Shown one piece after another: positions 1-11,392 of a stretch of 64,000 nt of DNA. The first letter of the stretch is position 1. Every line of letters begins with the position of its first letter. The notes below the pieces were generated by a model. That model saw nothing but the letters and a program-made list of their open reading frames with translations. It made no database searches and had not been told where the DNA came from. The translations under genes were made by a program, and so were the position numbers. This DNA comes from CAVZLD01 sp963776055 (lineage in GTDB: Bacteria; Planctomycetota; Planctomycetia; Pirellulales; Pirellulaceae). The stretch lies in the NCBI GenBank assembly GCA_963776055.1, contig CAVZLD010000014.1:434001-498000 (forward strand), given 5' to 3'.

Positions 1-82
1 CTCGATGCGTTACGCCGTCACTGGCGGTGAGGCTGCGCAGCGATGGAAAGCGGCGCGGCGGGCGAGTGCGAGTCTGCGCGAA

Positions 83-136
83 GCGGTGGGCTTGTCGTGG
101 GAGTTGGTGGGCTCAGCGCAGCGCAAGCCCACCCGC
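83..136. repeat. Imperfect inverted repeat in gene-free edge
   Basis: GCGGTGGGCTTG at 83-94 is nearly the reverse complement of CAAGCCCACCCGC at 124-136, with one extra C. The stretch 1-265 lies downstream of the first minus-strand gene and holds no gene I can support. The hairpin could act as a transcript end or be a dispersed intergenic element; no poly-T run follows it. Confidence 0.35.
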
Positions 137-265
137 GGATGCGTGGGTGCGCCCCGAAGGATCTCTCATTTTGCCGGCGACCGCTGCCCCGGCGAACGGA
201 GGCGGATACATCGCGACCACTCCGCAGAGGCGGACTGTCTGCCGTCACGCCGTTACCGGAGCGCA

Positions 266-1636
266 TCAGTATTCGCGATCCTTGAGCAAACCCGGTTGCG
301 GGCACCGGGTACTGACCATCCGCTGCAGCTTGCAGGGGTGCGGGAGAATCGAGCGTCAGCGTATCCAGGCCCGGCGCGAACTCGTGCTCACAATGCAGCA
401 TCTGCTCAAAAGTGATCACCTGGCCGGTGTGCGCGGCCATACGTCCCATCGAGCTGACCAAGCTCGCTTCGGCGCCGCGCCTGCGCCTCGTTGTAAGGCT
501 TGTCATCACGGATCGCTTCGATCAAATCTTCCCATTCCATCTGGTAAGGACTCGGTTCTTTCGGCGGCCCCCACAGGCGATCCGCTTCGTCCAGCGTATA
601 GCCGTGATAGGTCCGCACGCGTCCCGGGTGATGGGCGGAAGTCGAGATAATGGCAGACCCCTTCGTGCCATGCGCGTAGCTGGCAAACTCGTTGTGGCAG
701 CCATCCATGTTGCGGCCGTAGTAGTGCAGCTTCGTTCCATCCGGATAGGTGTATTCCACCGAGTACGTATCAAAATTCTGGTCGACGTACTCTCCCCGAT
801 AGTGGCGTCCGCCAAGCGCTTGGGCCTTCACCGGCCAGGCATTCTTCATCCAGGAACACTCGTCAATCTGGTGGATGTAGTAGTCGCTGTAGACCCCGCC
901 GCTCGCCCAGAGAAAACTGTGGAACTTCCGAATCTGAAAGAGAGTTTCGTTCTCGGATTCCGGCTTCGGTCCGGTGGTGGCGGAACGACCACCCATCCGA
1001 TAGCCGCGCAGTGCCACAATCTCGCCGATCTCGCCGTCCTGAATGCGTTGGTGCAGCTCGCGGCGTCCACGGCAATGCCGCACCATCAATCCGACTCCGA
1101 CCTTCAGATTCTTCTTGTCCGCTTCGTCCGACAATTCGATCATCCGACGAGTCGTGGGTCCATCGACGGTGACCGGTTTTTCCATGAAGACATTCAAGCC
1201 CTTGGAAACGGCATAGGCAAAGTGCACCCACCGAAAGGCGGGCGGCGTGCCCAGGATCACCACGTCTCCCGGTCGCAGACAATCCATCGCCTTTTGATAG
1301 GCATCGAAGCCGAGGAATCGCCGGTCCTCCGGCACATCGACTCGATCCGAGAATCGTGTCTGCAATCCCCGATAACTCACCCGCAAACGTCGTTCGAAAA
1401 CATCCGCCATCGCGACCAATTTGATGGGACCGCGTTGAACAGACAGTGCATTGCCGGCCGCACCGGAGCCACGGCCGCCGCAGCCGACGAGCGCAATCTG
1501 GATCGTGTCATCCTGGGCGGCGTGAACGTGCGGAACTGCCGTGCCCACCAGGGCGGAGGTCGCCGCGAGCTTGCTGGAATCTTTGAGAAACTGGCGGCGC
1601 GAATTGGCCTGAGTTCGAAGATGTCGTTTCCTGCAT
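266..1636 (-). CDS. Gfo/Idh/MocA family oxidoreductase, Tat-exported (frameshifted), copy A
   Basis: Predicted NAD(P)-dependent oxidoreductase of the Gfo/Idh/MocA family, probably acting on a sugar or inositol-type substrate outside the cytoplasm; the substrate is unknown. The N-terminus starts MQETTSSNS and, after a one-base shift near 1605, reads SRRQFLK plus a hydrophobic stretch, a twin-arginine leader. The Rossmann motif GCGGRGSGA and the family motif FMEKPVTVDG are intact. A second shift near 489 (one extra G) restores RGAEASLVSSMGRMAAH, and a third near 285 gives a C-terminus ending REY, identical to the end of the next gene. The tandem neighbour is a clear paralogue in the same direction. 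The three shifts look like sequence errors rather than decay, since every segment keeps family residues. Confidence 0.85.
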
Positions 1637-1718
1637 CGAGAGTCTCCTTCGGGGGATCCGAGTGGAAGCAGGGCCGAGCCCTGCTTCCACCACAGTTTCG
1701 TCGGGGAACGAAGGCGTC

Positions 1719-3114
1719 TTAATACTCACGTTTGCCCAACAATCCGGGCTGCGGAATCGGATAGCGGCCATCCGGTCCCGGCTGCAGCGGAGCGGGCGAA
1801 TCCATCGTGATCTTGTCCAGGCCGGGGGCGAACTCGTGTTCGCCGTTGAGGATATCGTCGTAGCTGATGGTCTTGCCGCAGTGAGCGGCCATGCGTCCCA
1901 TCGACGTCACCAGGCTGGCTTCGACGCCCCGCTGCACTTCGTTGTATGGCTCGTCGTTTCGAATGGCGTCCACCAGATCGTTCCATTCGTTCTGGTACGG
2001 GTCGCCTTCTCCGGGAACGCCCTCGGACTGCCAGATCTCGATTGGCGTCATCCGGCGTTTGACCGCGGTAGATGCTGGAGGGCGTGCCGCAGTCACCACT
2101 CCTGGAAGCGATCGCCATGCCTTTCGAGCCATGCAGGTAGCTCGCGTAGATGTTCTCACATCCGTTCTGGCACCGCCCGTCAATCAGAAAGGTCGCTGCC
2201 ATCCGCGTAGGTATACTCCACCGCGTACACATCCAGGTTCTGATCGACGCAGGCCACATCCGGCGAACACATCCGGTAGTGCCGCCCTCCCAAAGCCTGT
2301 GCCTTGACCGGCCAGGCGTTCTTCATCCAGCCCAGATGATCGATGATGTGAATGTAGAAGTCGCTATAGCACCCGCCACTGGCCCACAGAAAACTGTGAA
2401 ACCGCTGGATCTGGTACATCAAGTCGCTGATGCCATCCGGCTTGGGCGGCGACGAAAAGAAACCGATCGGCCCGTGCATGCGATAGCCACGCTCCAGAAT
2501 GATGTCGCCGATCTCGCCATCGTGAACCCGCTTGGCCAACTCCTGCAGAGTGCCGGCTGTGTCGCGACATGAGACCAACACCGACCTTCAAGTTCTTCTT
2601 CTTCGCCTCTTCGGCCAACTGGAACATGCGACGCGATGTCGGCCCATCGACCGTGATCGGTTTCTCCATGAAGACGTTCAACCCCTTGGAGATGGCATAC
2701 TGAAAATGGACCCAGCGGAAACCGGGAGGCGTGGCAAAGATCGCGATATCACCGGGACGCAGGCAATCCATCGCCTGCTGATAGGCATCCATCCCCAGGA
2801 AACGTCGGTCTTCGGGCACGTCGACTTTGTCGGCGTGACCGCCTTGCAGGTTTCTGAAGCTGGCGTCCAAGCGATTCGCAAAGACATCCGCCATGGCCAC
2901 AAGTTTGACGGGGCCGCGTCGAACCGAAAGTGCGTTGGCCGCTGCACCGGTGCCTCGACCACCGCAGCCGACGAGGGCAATTTGCAGCGTACGTCATCGG
3001 CGCGGCGTGAACAGACGGAATGACGGCGCCGGCCAATGCGGTGGTGGCAGCCACCTGACCGGTCGTTTTTAAGAACTGACGGCGAGAGGAAGCATTCGGG
3101 GTGGGCTCTTGCAT
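1719..3114 (-). CDS. Gfo/Idh/MocA family oxidoreductase, Tat-exported (frameshifted), copy B
   Basis: Paralogue of the downstream gene in the same direction, with similar substructures throughout (GWMKNAWPVKAQALGGRHYR occurs here, and a close form occurs in copy A). It starts MQEPTPNASSRRQFLK, a twin-arginine leader, followed by the alanine-rich export region. After a shift near 2985 the Rossmann motif LVGCGGRGTGAA appears. FMEKPITVDGP is the cofactor/catalytic-loop motif. Further frame changes lie near 2565, 2185 and 2075. The C-terminus ends LLGKREY. About 82 bases separate it from copy A, so the two are probably co-transcribed. Exported Gfo/Idh enzymes are expanded in planctomycetes; the substrate cannot be read from the sequence. 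Confidence 0.85.
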
Positions 3115-3331
3115 GGTGGTATCCTGTGATGGATTCTGCTCGGCAATCGAGCAGCGGTAGGGAAGAGGAAAGACGTCGGAACGGCTCAGAAACTACCTCG
3201 GTCATTTCTCCAGGGCGGGCGACAACTGCCGAAGGATTTCTTGCGTCATCCCATTAGCTGAGATTGTACCGGGATTTCCCCTCGAAACCACTTCTTCCTT
3301 CGGATCTGGATGGAGCAAACCGCCCGTTCGC

Positions 3332-3337
3332 TATAAT
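3332..3337 (+). promoter_or_regulatory. Candidate -10 box of the MFS gene
   Basis: A perfect TATAAT lies about 50 bases before the ATG of the MFS transporter, in the divergent spacer between it and the minus-strand oxidoreductase pair. No good -35 box is visible at 17 bases, so this is only a candidate. Confidence 0.3.
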
Positions 3338-3385
3338 CTCGGTCCACTCGACACGGAATTCACCGACCTTTCGGCGGGAGTCAAC

Positions 3386-4697
3386 ATGGAAGCGTCGCGA
3401 TCGCTGTTCAACCGTGGGTTCAATTCTCTGCTGCTGACCCAGTTCCTGGGAGCGGCCAACGACAATATCCTCAAGCAGTGCTTGACCTTCATGGTCGCGA
3501 CCGGGATCTGGTCGGGAAGTCTGGCGGAGGGGGGCCTGGGCGAGGGCGGTCAGGTCATTCCCGACGCTGTGTCTGACCATTCCCTTCATTCTGCTCTCGG
3601 GGTATGCGGGCCAGATCGCGGATCGATTCAGCAAGCGGAACGTGATGTTGGCGGTCAAGCTGCTTGAAGCTGCCGATCGCCGGCGTCGCGTTCCTGGGCT
3701 TCTATCTGCAAAACCTCTGGTTGACGCTCGGGGCCATGTTGTTGCTCGCGATGCAAAGTTCCTTCTTTGGCCCGGCCAAATATGGCGTCATTCCCGAACT
3801 GGTGGATGACCGGCAGTTGAGTCGAGCCAACGGACTGTTGAACATGTTCACCAACCTGGCCGTGATCATCGGCTCATTGGCTGCCGGGCCGCTCAGCGAT
3901 CTGTTCGACCCCAAACGAGCAAACTCGGCGACGACCGAGCCGGTACTGTGGGCACCCGGCGCCGCCCTGATAACGATCGCCCTGCTGGGAATCATCGCGA
4001 TTCTGTTCATGCCGAAACTGTCAGCGCGAAGTCCGAATCTCCAGTACCAAGCGAATCCATTCGCCACTTACTGGCAGTCGCTTCGTGAAATGGCAACCGG
4101 TCCGTTACTGGCCGTGGTTCTGGCATGGTCGGCCTTTTACATGATTGGCATGATCGCCCTGCTCGTTCTGCCCGAATATGAGCAAATCCTCGATATCAGC
4201 TACACCGCCACCGGATATCTGCTGGGCATTCTTGGGTTGGCGATCGCCGCCGGCAGTGTTGTGGCTGGCGTGATTTCCGGCGACCGCATTCAACCGAACC
4301 TGATCCCGCTCGGAGCAACCGGAATGACCATCAGCTTCCTGTTGCTCGGATTGCTGACTCCCAACTACCCTTCGGTGGCGATCCTGATTTTTGTGGCGGG
4401 CTTCTCTGCCGGCTTCTACATCATTCCGCTTCAAGCATTGATGCAGTATCTTTCGCCGGATGATGAGCGTGGCCGTTTTCTGGGCACTGCCAACGCAATG
4501 TCATTCTGCTTCACATCCTTTGGAGCGATCGTCTTCTGGATTGCCAGAAATCCGCTCCGGATTGCCGGCCAATCGGATCCACCTGATCTGCGGAGCGTTG
4601 GCGTTGCTAGGGGTGGTTACCGGCGATAAGTTATTTCCGGCGGGTTGCTCCTTCCCGTCCGGGAATCGCCGGCGCACCGGAGGCCAGAACGCGGTAG
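3386..4697 (+). CDS. MFS transporter, LplT-like (frameshifted)
   Basis: Inner-membrane major facilitator protein resembling the lysophospholipid transporter LplT and the MFS half of acyltransferase fusions. The start MEASRSLFNRGFNSLL leads into QFLGAANDNILKQ, then (after a shift near 3565) IPFILLSGYAGQIADRFSKR, the loop 2-3 signature. A second shift near 3668 joins KLLE to LPIAGVAFLGFYLQNLWLT. SSFFGPAKYGVIPEL and LSRANGLLNMFTNLAVIIG are typical of this subgroup. Around ten hydrophobic segments follow. The last part is shifted again near 4550; the most likely end is the TAG at 4695-4697, after a basic tail. No acyltransferase domain follows, so it would act alone. Confidence 0.75.
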
Positions 4698-4796
4698 TCG
4701 CGACCATGCGCCGAAGCCAGCCGGGAAGAACAGTGCGTAACCGTTCACGGGGCATCCGGGGATGGACTGTCCCGTTTTTCGGCCAAAAAGGCCCGG

Positions 4797-5357
4797 TCAG
4801 CAACCAACGTTGTCCGAAAACACGGAACTGACCCCTTCGCATTTGCACGATGGCATCGACGGAACCGTGGCGTCGCAACCCCTCACGGACGGCTCGGGGA
4901 TTCGGCTCTGAAGAAATCGCGTCAGAGTTCTCCGCATCGTCGGTCCCGATCCGCAATTTCTTGCGACCGTACTGCACAACCACGCAGTCGAATCCCCAGA
5001 TACTCCACACCCAGCCGCCGCGCAAACTGAGTTGAATTCCCCAACCTTCGAGGAACGTCAATGCGGCCCTGAGAAACCGTCTGCAGGTCCTGGTAGGCGA
5101 TTCGCTTTTGAAATAGCGGCAGCGGGCCGAAGCAAATAGCCAGCTGATCGCCTTCATCGACAACGGTCAGGTAGCGGAACGATGCGCCCAGCAGCGTGAT
5201 CAGATAACGCAACGACGGGCAGCATCACGGCAGCGGCCGGATCGGGAGGGGCGACCCACCCGACCGACAGGCTGATGGCAGCCAGCCCAAACAGAAACAG
5301 GTACCAGGGACCGTTCTGCGTGTGCTCGTAATCGGGATAGGCAGTGGTATTCATCAC
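4797..5357 (-). CDS. Small membrane protein with PH-like C-terminal part (frameshifted)
   Basis: Starts MMNTTAYPDYEHTQNGPWYL and carries a two-helix membrane hairpin, then a soluble part that after frame correction reads RYLTVVDEGDQLAICFGPLP, LFQKRIAYQDLQTVSQGR, LEGWGIQLSLRGGWVWSIWG, DCVVVQYGRKKLRIGTDD and LTRFLQSRIPE. The pattern of short beta strands ending in an acidic helix resembles bacterial PH-like membrane proteins; this is my inference. Shifts lie near 5200, 5055 and 4930. The last 30 or so residues before the stop look non-native and the true end may be nearer 4885. It is convergent with the MFS gene. Function unknown. Confidence 0.55.
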
Positions 5358-5708
5358 AGACCTTCACGGTGGGGGGCCCATCGGCGTCGCAGCCGGCAAT
5401 GTAACAGATCCGATGCGGTGCCGCCTGTTCCCCCCGCCTTGCCGGGCAGCAAGTGATCGGCCGCGATACGAAGTGGCTGAATACCGTACCCCACGCAACC
5501 CCACGCACGATGGTGGGCATGGTACAATCGCGATGAAGCAGCTGGCCCCTGGCAGAAAGAAACCGAGTACATTCCTTGCGTAGGAGGGGGTACACGTTTC
5601 GAGCAAGAGCTGAGCCTGCCCCCCCGGTCCCCCCACTCCACCACCGACCACGCTCGGTCATTTCGGTAGCGAGTCATTGGCGCATTTCACTCTTGGAAGG
5701 AGCTCTCC
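5358..5708. other. Gene-free stretch
   Basis: This 350-base gap lies between a minus-strand gene and a plus-strand gene, so it should hold divergent promoters. I see no convincing coding frame, no RNA gene and no strong hairpin. GGAAGGAG at 5695-5702 is a good ribosome binding site for the next gene. Confidence 0.4.
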
Positions 5709-7461
5709 ATGGGCAAGTTGTGCTCTCTTGTGCTTTGTCCCTGGCCATTCTCGCGTCGTCTCGCGGTGCGATGTGCAGCGGATTCGCGTCCGACCGTGAA
5801 CCAGTGGATTCCTGCCGACGCAATTGTCGTCTTGGAAGCGAAGCAACCGAAGTCGATTCTGAACGTGTTCACGAACGATCAGATGATCGCCACGATCGGT
5901 GCAACCACCGCCTATCAGAATCTGATGCAGACCGATCAGTCCCGCGAATCACTGGCCATGTTGCGGTACCTGGAGGCAAGGCTGGGTACGGATTGGCGTA
6001 CCGGCCTGCAGAAGCTAATCGGCGGCGGGGTCACCATCGCGATTCTGCCGGAAGACGCAGTCTTGCTGGCGGTCGAAGCAGAGGACGCTGCCTTACTGGA
6101 GAAGCTGCACGGCATCCTGCTCGAATTCGTTCAAGCCGAGGAAACGAAGCAGGGCCAGCCGGAGCGCGTAAAATCAGCCGATTACCGCGGCATGACCGGC
6201 TGGACCTTCGGTGGCGACGAAGCTCATGTGATTCTGGACGGACGGCTGCTCATGACCAACAAGCCGGACCTGCTGAAGGAAGTGATTGATCTCAGCCTGG
6301 ACGCCAACCCACCTCGACTGGCGGCATTGCCAAAGTATCAGGCGGCACAGGAGGCCGCGGAGCCGGACGCCGAGGCGACCTTGTTCGTGGACATGGAACG
6401 AATTCGGCAACACCCGCCGATTCAACAAGCGCTCGACAGCTCGACAAATCCGCTCGCCACGCTGCTGCTGGCTGACATGCTCGAAGCTCTCGGCCAGGCA
6501 GACTGGCTGATGATGGATCTGCAGACCGAGGATCATTCCCTTTGCCTCCGTGCTCGCACGGACACGGACGCGGCGGCGGTGTCACCGCCGGTCGCTTTCG
6601 CGGAACCCCCCGAAGCCGCCTGGGACAGCTTCCGCGTGCTGTCTGTCCCGCGGCAGATCGCCACGGCGTTTCTCTTCCGCGACCTGTATGCTTTTTACGC
6701 CGCCAAAGATGATCTCTTTCCCGACCGCACCTCCGGTCTGATTTTCTTCGAAAATATGATGGGCATCTTTTTCAGCGGGCGAGATCTAACGGAGGAAGTT
6801 CTTGCGGAAACCACACCGGAAATCCACATCGTGGTGGCGGAACAGCAGTACGACGCCGAGGTGGGAACGCCACGAGTCCGAATCCCGGCGTTCGCCGCCG
6901 TCCTTCGATTGCAGAACCCAACGGACTACCGAATCGTAGCCGAAGAAGCATGGCAGAAGGCGATCGGCTTGGTGAACTTCACGCGCGGACAACAAGGGCT
7001 GCCCGGATTGATCATCGATCGATTCACGCATTCCGATGTCAAATTCACGACCGCCTACTTCGCGACCCAGAACGTGCCCGACCGCACCGCGTTGGAGACC
7101 CGGCACAACCTCCAGCCCTCCCTGGCGATGTTCGACGATTACATCATTCTGAGCTCGGGCGAAGCACTGACCCGCGATCTGATCGATGCGATAAAGACTG
7201 CGGGCGAGCCGGAGAAGACCCTTCTGGATCGCCCCCATACGTTGGTGCGATTGCAGGGCGACCGACTGGCGTCCATTCTGCGATCGAACCAGGAGCAGAT
7301 GATCCGTAATAACATGATCGAGGAAGGTCACGAGCGGGCACAAGCGGAAGCGGAAATCGAAACGCTGCTTGATGGTCGTCGACCGGTTGGAACAACTTCA
7401 TCTCGAGTGGGGAACACACAAAGATCATCCCCAGGCAGCCCTCGAATTGGAAGTCCGATGA
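5709..7461 (+). CDS. Secreted hypothetical protein, DUF3352-like
   Basis: About 580 residues. Two compensating shifts in the first 60 bases hide the leader: read one base on, it gives VLSCALSLAILASSRGAMC, a signal peptide. The mature part starts near NQWIPADAIVVLEAKQP and resembles planctomycete proteins of the DUF3352 type (penalty-like, two alpha/beta repeats), with WTFGGDEAHVILDGRLLMT and later FDDYIILSSGEALTRDLID as matching elements of a repeated fold. A shift near 7373 would otherwise fuse it to the next protein; in the correct frame it ends LELEVR and its TGA overlaps the next ATG as ATGA. It is probably translationally coupled to the DUF1800 gene. Biochemical role unknown. Confidence 0.65.
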
Positions 7462-8846
7462 CGATTTCTGTCGAGCAACAGAACGACCCGAAGTGGGCTT
7501 GGGCACCCTATCAGCCGGACGAGGATCGGCCCTGGAATCTGCGATGGGCCGGGCATCTATTTCGCCGAGCCGCGTGGGGCGGGACAACGTCGGAGTTGCG
7601 GCAGGCGGTGCAGGAGGGGCCGCGGCGGACGATCGATCGATTGCTGAAGCCCCAGGGTGACATCGAGTCTTTCGAACGCACCTACGAAGATCTTGAGGCA
7701 TCTTCAGATGGTGAAGAGTCCGCGGACCTGCTGCGCGCCTGGTGGCTGCGGCGGATGTTGCTGACGCCGGATCCTCTGCGCGAGCGAATGACTTTGTTCT
7801 GGCACCATTACTTCGCGATCAGTAACCAGGTCGTTCGAAATTCGACGATGATGCGTCGTCACGTTGCCCTGATGCGAGAACATGCGCTTGGGCAGCTTCT
7901 CGAAACTGCTGCGCAGCGATCGCCCAAGATCCGGCCACGCTGATCGGCGTTGACAGTTCGGTCAATCGCCGGTCCGATCCGAATCCTCAATTCGCGCAAG
8001 TGCTCTTGGAACATTACAGCGTGGGTCCAAATCATTTTTCGCCCACGGACGTGCAGGAAACGGCCCGCGCGTTTACGGGCTGGTTCGTCCGGCGCGGCGA
8101 AACTGCGCTTTGTGGCTCGAGAACATGACACCGGTCGCAAACAGATTCTTGGTCGCGTAGGTGCCTTCTCCTCCTCCGATGCTCTGCAAATCGTGCTCGA
8201 CCAACCCAGCCTCTCTCGCCAACTGGTCCGGAAGCTGGATCGCTGGCTGATCAGTGAAATCGATCCCCCAGCGACCGGCTGCTGGAACCGTTGGCGGAGT
8301 CCTTTCGCCAGGATTACGACCTGCAACGACTGGTGGAGACGATGCTGCGTTCCAACCGTTTTTTTTCGACGAGCGGCTATCGGTGCCGAATCAAGAGCCC
8401 GATCGATTTTGCGGTCGGCACGGTCCGCAGCGTCGAAGAGCTCGTGCCGACCGGGAAACTAGCTGATGACGTGGCGAAACTGGGCGAAAACTTACTATAC
8501 CCACCAACGCTGGCCGGCTGGGCGGGCGGAACGCACTGGGTCAATCCCGTTACGATCATCGGACGTCGCCGGTTGGCGGAAGCGTTATTATCCGAATCCG
8601 AGTTGTACGGACCCGGTCTTCCGCTTGGTAGAACTCATGGCGAAGTACGACTGCCTTTCCTGCCCACAAGCTGCGCTCGTTCCTGACGGATCTGTTCCTG
8701 CAGGCGGACGCAGCCCCCACGGCGTTAGACGCGATCGACCGCCACTGCCCGCCCCCAACAACAGACTCCGACAATCACAAGAGATCGGCTGGCTGCGGCA
8801 TTTGGCGACCGAGCTGGCGTCGCTACCTGAGTATCACTTGAGCTGA
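7458..8846 (+). CDS. DUF1800 domain protein (frameshifted)
   Basis: Starts MTISVEQQNDPKWAWAPYQP at the ATGA overlap with the gene before. DUF1800 features: HLFRRAAWGGTTSELRQAV near the N-terminus, WWLRRMLLTPDPLRERMTLF and WHHYFAIS, then after shifts near 7885 and 7920 EHYSVGPNHFSPTDVQETAR and AFTGWFVRRGE, and further on DTGRKQILGRVGAF and ESFRQDYDLQRLVETMLRSN. The end EIGWLRHLATELASLPEYHL fits the family. Shifts also lie near 8100, 8275 and 8630. DUF1800 genes almost always stand next to DUF1501 genes in planctomycetes, as here (12 bases apart). The function of the pair is not established. Confidence 0.8.
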
Positions 8847-8858
8847 GGGAGATGACCG

Positions 8859-10106
8859 ATGCGCACAAGTCGACGGAACTTCCTGCGGCTATCTGTTGGT
8901 GCGTCCGCATCCGGTTGGCTCAAAGTCAATTCGCAGTTAACGGTAGCGCAAGCCGTCCCCAGTTGGGAGGACACAGTCGTCGTTGTTGTCGAATTGAGCG
9001 GCGGGAATGATGGGTTGAACTGTGTCGTCCCTTATGCCGACGACGAATACTATCGCCAACGACCTTCGATTGGAATTCCGGCGAATCGAGTGCACCGCAT
9101 CAACGATCAACTCGGCTTTCACCCGGACCTGAAGGAGTTCGGGCGTCTGCTGGATCAGGGCGAACTTAGCATCGTCCAGGGAGTCGGTTATCCCGAACCG
9201 AGCGGCGATCATGAGGTCTCGCTCCGGTATTGGCAAACGGCACGTCCCCACGATGCGTCCTGTCAAACCGGCTGGCTCGGTCGCGTCGTGGATTCGATGC
9301 AATCGTTCCCAGCGACCACAATCCCCGCGGCATTCGTTGGTCCCAGCCAGCGTCCCCTGACATTGAATGCCGCCCAATCGGTTGTTCCGTCGTTGCAGCA
9401 GCTAGAGCAATGGTGTCTACCAAGCGACGATGGAGATCCCCCTCGTGCTGCGCCCCCATCGCAGGCACCGCATGAAATCGCCTCTCTCGGACCCGACAGT
9501 CCGTTACTGGATTCGTTGCGACGCAACGGCAAAGCAGCGGCGGGGATCAGCCAGAGCATCCGCGAAATCGCAGCACAACGTGCGCAAGAATCCTCGGTTC
9601 GCTACCCGGCATGCCAACTTGCCACAACGCTGGACACGGTTGCACAGCTCATTCGCGCGGATCTGGGCATTCGGATCTTCTGCGCCGATCTGGGCGGTGA
9701 TGGGTTTGGCGGCTTCGACAACCATGCCAATCAGCTGGGAAACCATGGTGCGTTGCTGAAACAGTTGGCGACCTCCGTGGCGGCATTTGTAGACGATTTG
9801 CGACGAGACGGTCTACTGGACCGCGTCCTGTTGTTGACCTTCTCGGAATTCGGCCGAACAGTCGCCGAAAACGGCCGTCGTGGAACGGACCACGGTTCCG
9901 CGGCACCCGTCTTTCTGGCGGGCGGCCGTCTGCGTCCGGGCCTCGTGGGCACTTCGCCCGCCCTGACCGAGTTGGAGGGAGGCGGACTGAAATTCCACAC
10001 CGATTTCCGCCAGGTCTATGCGACCGTCCTCGATCAGTGGCTCGGTGTCGATAGTGCCACCTGCCTGGGGGACTCGTTCCCGCACATCGATCTATTCGCG
10101 ACTTAA
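8859..10106 (+). CDS. DUF1501 domain protein, Tat-exported
   Basis: Intact, 415 residues. The N-terminus MRTSRRNFLRLSVG is a twin-arginine leader. DUF1501 belongs to the alkaline-phosphatase-like superfamily; typical elements are VVVELSGGNDGLNCVVPY near residue 40, YADDEYYRQRP, and the late motif FSEFGRTVAENGRRGTDHG followed by APVFLAGG. It follows the DUF1800 gene by 12 bases, with GGGAGATG upstream as the ribosome site. Known from the family: the pair is conserved and abundant in planctomycetes, and its substrate is unknown. Nothing is missing in this copy, and it is one of the clean genes in a region with many shifts. Confidence 0.92.
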   Translation: MRTSRRNFLRLSVGASASGWLKVNSQLTVAQAVPSWEDTVVVVVELSGGNDGLNCVVPYADDEYYRQRPSIGIPANRVHRINDQLGFHPDLKEFGRLLDQGELSIVQGVGYPEPSGDHEVSLRYWQTARPHDASCQTGWLGRVVDSMQSFPATTIPAAFVGPSQRPLTLNAAQSVVPSLQQLEQWCLPSDDGDPPRAAPPSQAPHEIASLGPDSPLLDSLRRNGKAAAGISQSIREIAAQRAQESSVRYPACQLATTLDTVAQLIRADLGIRIFCADLGGDGFGGFDNHANQLGNHGALLKQLATSVAAFVDDLRRDGLLDRVLLLTFSEFGRTVAENGRRGTDHGSAAPVFLAGGRLRPGLVGTSPALTELEGGGLKFHTDFRQVYATVLDQWLGVDSATCLGDSFPHIDLFAT

Positions 10107-10212
10107 GCAGGTTGCAGGCTGGCCGCCGCTTGCTCCGCAAACCCAAGAAACGACCGATCGAACGCGTTATCGAACGTGTTTCGGCTGCTTCACGCTCCCC
10201 GGGTCACGCGCA

Positions 10213-11392
10213 CTAATACTGCACTTCGACCCATGCGCGGTTGCGGTTGCTTGTCAGGACCGCTTCGCAAATCGCCACTTCTTTGTGACCGTCGACGAAG
10301 GTACTCCAATCCGGTTCCGCCGGCATGGTGCCTCCGGCAAGCAGTGCGCGGTAGACGTTCCGGCAGAGGTTCTTGGGACCGTCCGGATAGCCTTCGGTAT
10401 GGCCACCGGGGTAGTGCGCGTATTCTCGCGCGGCCGGCTCCAACAACGAGGGATCCTTGGCGAGCGTCTCGTTGGCTTTATCCCGATGCCCGATCCACAT
10501 CTCATTTGGCCTCTCCTGATCCCAGGCCAACGCGCAACTGAGAACCATCGATCTCGAAAAACAGTCGATTCTTTCGACCGGCCGACACTTGGCTCACCGT
10601 GAAGACTCCGCGAGCTCCGTTCGACAATTCGAACAGGACGGACGCATAGTCCTCCGTGTTGATCGGTTGTGGCTCGTAATCGCTTGGTTGCAGCACCTTG
10701 CCACTGTAGGTTTCTACTTCGCGTTTCGGCTTCATCCGCGTCTTATGAACGGTTTGCAGATCGGCCATCACCTGGGTAATGGTCAAGCCGGTCACGAACT
10801 GCAACAGGTCGCACCAGTGGCTACCGATATCGGCGATCGCGCGGCTGTCACCGGAAAGCTCTGGCACCAAACGCCAGTTCCAATCCGTGGGGAGGAACAT
10901 CCAATCCTGCAGGTAGGACCCATGAATGGAGAAAACCTCTCCGAGGTCACCGTTTTTCGCCATTTGACGCGCGTGTTGGATCAGCGGGTAGTATCGATAG
11001 TTGAAATTCACGGCGTGAATTCGGCCCGACTCCTCGGCCAGACGCACCAATTCGCGACTTTCGTTAGTTGTCATCGCGAGCGGCTTTTCGCTAATCACAT
11101 GCTTGCCTGCGGCAAGAATGTCTTTGTTCACCTGAAAGTGCAGATGATTGGGCGTGCAGTTGTGAATGATCTGGATTTCCGGATCGGCCAGCAGGGCGTG
11201 ATAGTCGCCGTAAGCTTTCGGGATGCACAGTGTTTCGGCTTTCTCCTGTGCCAGCCCTTCATTCGCTTCGGCGATGCCAACGAACTCGACATATCCCAGT
11301 CGTCGTGCTGCTTCGACGTGAGCTGGACCAATGAACCCCGTCCCGATGATCCCGGCTTTTACCTTTTCCACCATCACATCACTCCTTCCCAT
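10213..11392 (-). CDS. Gfo/Idh/MocA family oxidoreductase, cytoplasmic (one frameshift)
   Basis: About 390 residues, no export leader. It begins MGRSDVMVEKVKAGIIGTGF; an internal ATG (MVEKVKAGIIGTGFIG) is also possible and fits the family better. The Rossmann motif GTGFIGPAH and the motif HVISEKPLAMT are clear, and the C-terminal domain carries AIADIGSHWCDLLQFVTG, a pattern seen in sugar dehydrogenases of this family. A single shift near 10520 moves from FFEIDGSQL to LAWDQERPNEMWIGHRDKAN; the protein then ends EAVLTSNRNRAWVEVQY. It differs clearly from the Tat-exported copies and most likely works in cytosolic carbohydrate catabolism. Confidence 0.87.

Noticed and set aside
1..265. Small plus-strand coding frames at the window start
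   Set aside because: Rich in Arg and Gly without family residues, and overlapping the 3' end of a clear minus-strand gene.
5709..7943. A single 744-residue protein joining the hypothetical and DUF1800 parts
   Set aside because: A one-base shift near 7373 explains the fusion; the corrected frame gives a stop overlapping the DUF1800 ATG.
8085..8140. TGA after GSRT in the DUF1800 gene as another selenocysteine site
   Set aside because: The frame behind it does not match the family; the family continues in a different frame, so it is a shift and not recoding.
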